Source of the DNA: Echinococcus granulosus
Taxonomy: Eukaryota > Platyhelminthes > Cestoda > Cyclophyllidea > Taeniidae
Direction: 5' to 3'
Assembly (NCBI RefSeq): GCF_000524195.1
Contig: NW_020170454.1
Span: 279,277-343,276 of the forward strand
Length of the DNA: 64,000 nucleotides
Shown here: positions 61,601 through 64,000 of the stretch, piece by piece
Numbering within the stretch: position 1 is the stretch's first letter
How the letters are laid out: every line of letters begins with the position of its first letter
Made by a program: the position numbers and the translations under genes
The notes under the pieces: model-generated
Database searches by the model: none
What the model saw: the letters and a program-made list of their open reading frames with translations, nothing else
What the model was told of the DNA's origin: nothing

Positions 61601-62160
61601 CGAGGGCGTTAGCTTAGGTGTAGCGTTGTCTCTTTATCATACCTCATACTTCATCAAAAGTCGTGGCCCCCAGTCGGTGGAAAATGACTGCCTAGATAAC
61701 TTTGCCTCAAAGCCGTGTAAACACGATAACGCCCTTGTTGTAGACTCACTGGTTTCTTGTTTATGAGGAGATTTTATCCTTCGAATTGGGGTGAAATTGC
61801 CTAAATTCACTCAAACCACCAGAATGTCAGTGTTTAATCCACCAGTAACCTGTGGTCTGAACCCAAATGCCTAATTTTACTGCCGAAGTTAATTGGCGTC
61901 CAGTACATGCTTGCCACGGAACATTATCTATTCGACGTTGGCCATGTGGTGTTGGTTACAGTGCATGCAGTCTGTTGGTCTCACGCACCACTTCATATTC
62001 CCATACACCACAATCCCGAAATCATAATGACTTAACCTTGAGTTATAATTAGTTGCGCTTCACCAAAATGAATCGTTTGGCCCTTCAAATCCGAGCAGGA
62101 CAGTTCAAATGCGTTTTCATGTTGAAATACTGCTCAAACAGTAGTGTACAATAGGTAATC
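52620..62160. other. Gene-poor region without supported genes
   Basis: About 9.5 kb of AT-rich sequence. Frames at 55643-56014, 57745-58125 and 54347-54592 on plus, and 59276-59028 on minus, have low-complexity or random-looking translations and no splice support. A TATATAA at 59874-59880 and an isolated ATGGAACAGG/GTAAGC donor-like site at 59773 could mark the start of a gene, but no downstream coding exon was convincing. The minus frame 60831-60577 (contains GISVIAWVKQLQMQLVIQLG) is open for 84 codons and unassigned. Confidence 0.35.
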
Positions 62161-62880
62161 AGGTATGAGGAGGTGTAGAAAGAATTGTGGTGGCCTCCAC
62201 TTTCCTTCCATCCTCTATTGAGTACCTGCATGGTTGTATTGGTCACTTCATCCGTCCCTATGAGGCGCTCAGAAATGCGGCCTTTGTGTTTAGTGGTACT
62301 ATATCAGAATCCTGCCTGTGGAGAAAGTAGATTTGGCCATTTCACATCTGATATTTTACTTATTCGTAAAGAAGAAGTGGAAATACAATTAACGGCAATT
62401 GACTTATGGGATAGACTGATTTGCATTTTTAACAGAGGTAGCAGCTTTCACCCACTGCACACTGCTTGCTCGTTCTTTATCCCAAACCTAGGTTGCAAGG
62501 ATGAATCCTGCACCTCGTATTCAAAGAAGGTGGATATTCACAGCATATTGGTTCCCATTTGGTAAATGTCGACAAGAAGATTGCATTAGGATGTGTATTT
62601 CCATTACATGAAGATCCATACATTTCCATTCATTCTAAAAACTTCCTCGATTGGTGAGAATTCATGCATTTTCACATGCCCAGAAGCATTGTCATCGGGA
62701 AGTAGAGATGGTGAAAACTTTTTACGCATGCAATGGAAGGGTAGTAAACCCGTGTCAACGATCATGTGCGATGTCTTTGCGTGGAATACCTTGGAACTGT
62801 GCATTGACTTCGAGAACGCTGAAGTTCCCAGTAGCTCCCTGAAGATCAGCGACTGCACCGGCAAATGGACACAATTTTAG
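62161..62880 (+). other. Candidate exons of an unassigned gene
   Basis: Two plus-strand stretches look coding. 62170-62330 has a frame reading ERIVVASTFLPSSIEYLHG and ALRNAAFVFSGTISESC. 62640-62880 reads NSCIFTCPEALSSGSRDGEN and FAWNTLELCIDFENAEVPSS and ends at a stop. Both contain Cys and non-repetitive composition. However, the minus strand of the second stretch is also open in other frames, splice borders are not decisive, and I recognise no domain. Confidence 0.22.
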
Positions 62881-64000
62881 GGGAATACTTGCGACTGTAC
62901 AATCTTCAGTGACTCCTCCCATTAGTTTGTTTTGCGTTCTTCTCACCTAAAGCTCCTTTCCGTTTAATACTAATTGCTTCCACCGCTGCTATCTCCCACC
63001 TTTTAACAGTTGAAAGGGGTATGGGTTAAAATTTACCCATCCTCAACAATTTGGTTGACTTCATTCATTCCCACTTTTAACAGTCTAGCTTTCTTATTAT
63101 CGCTTTTACTTTTTCAACCTGTACAGTTCTGCAAATGCAAGTCTTTCTGAAGGAGTGGTGAATGTGCGACTGACGCGACTTTTAATGTGGTGCGTCTCGA
63201 AGTAGTTGCACCTTGAGGACCTGCTTGGGCCTATCGCTGTGAATGGAGTTTAGTATTTATGGACGTGGAGGAGGACTTGAAGGCTATGGGCTAGGCGGAT
63301 GATTATGCTGCCAAGATGGCAAAAATGCAAGCGGGAATGGGGGAGTGATGAGTCTGTGTAGTTGAGCATGCAGTTTGAGTAAAAATATCGCCCCACTTTG
63401 CCATTTCGCATTTAGTGCATCGTATAACCCCTCTTCTTTATTGGCCATCGCGACGTAGTCGGTGCATTGGGAACCGGTGGCGTGCAAGCGAAGGGCGCTG
63501 TACGCTTGTTGTCTGCCGGAAGGAGGAAGATATCATTGGTGCAACTTGTCCTTTTCGGTGGATCCACTGTTTCGTTCCCATTGTGAGCAGCATTGGGAAT
63601 TACTTCCTAGATGTTCCACTGCTTAGAATTGACTACTTCTCGACCAATACAAGTTGCACATCAGCCTCTGGATGGGACTAGTTAACTGAAATCGGGAGTG
63701 TATACTTAAATGCGTATGCTATTTTTGAGTCAGGTTGATATCGGGACGTTGCCATTGATATGCTTTTCTGCAATGGTGGTGAGTTACCAGGGATGTTGGA
63801 AACATAATCACTGTTCGCGTGCCTCAGAATCCCCAAGTAAACATTTTGTCAGATACGAAAAGGGCACATTTGAGGAGATGGTACAAGTTAGGTTCTGTAA
63901 TAAAGGTCGGTCCTGACACTCATCAAATACAATTATTTTGTGCGCATTTGTGCTGCTTTGTGGTGTGATGTGCTCGGATTTAGTGGAGAAGGAAGATTGG
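62881..64000. other. Right end of the window, no supported gene
   Basis: Short frames only (63415-63681 plus; 63487-63284 minus). None shows a domain or paired splice sites. A gene crossing the window edge cannot be excluded. Confidence 0.3.

Noticed and set aside
1..64000. CRISPR arrays, prokaryotic operons, rRNA or tRNA genes
   Set aside because: The sequence is clearly eukaryotic with spliced genes. No repeat-spacer array, rRNA block or convincing tRNA cloverleaf was seen by eye; a tRNA scan would be needed to exclude tRNAs.

Overview
This is a eukaryotic nuclear genomic window, most likely from a parasitic flatworm and probably a cestode. Its genes are split into many exons by short introns, some of only 35-36 nt. 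Long AT-rich stretches hold no recognisable genes. There are three 100-N scaffolding gaps (23506-23605, 37286-37385, 49719-49818) and decayed retrotransposon pieces. All gene models were rebuilt by hand: I joined open stretches at GT..AG borders, required the reading phase to stay intact across every junction, and compared the result with family sequences I know. No search was run. The flatworm assignment is an inference.

Layout. (1) 1-13482, minus: C2CD3, a centriolar multi-C2 protein, 24 exons, with its 3' end outside the window. (2) 15690-19707, plus: POLD2, the DNA polymerase delta B-subunit, 4 exons, complete; its last intron carries an RTE-like LINE remnant. (3) 21033-23959, minus: MRPL4 (mitochondrial uL4m), with an unusual charged insertion. 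(4) About 25.2-26.55 kb, minus: a dead Ty3/gypsy pol fragment. (5) 27246-34164, minus: VPS54 (GARP tethering complex), 17 exons, complete, about 1008 aa. (6) About 35.8-41.8 kb, minus: a cluster of lineage-restricted secreted glycoprotein exons, with one well-supported gene (37.1-39.6 kb), a second related gene or fragment upstream, and a broken signal-peptide exon between them. (7) 44809-46214, plus: TMEM144, 7 exons, complete, with a TATA box and polyA signal. (8) 42.4-43.2 kb and 47.4-50.8 kb hold decayed, intron-containing direct copies of the 3' part of C2CD3. 52.07-52.62 kb holds an inverted copy of two internal C2CD3 exons. (9) 52.6-64 kb is gene-poor, with only weak exon candidates.

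The conserved genes are housekeeping genes (centriole, replication, mitochondrial translation, retrograde traffic, membrane transport) and do not form an operon or pathway. The least explained parts are the secreted-glycoprotein cluster and the repeated spread of C2CD3 fragments.
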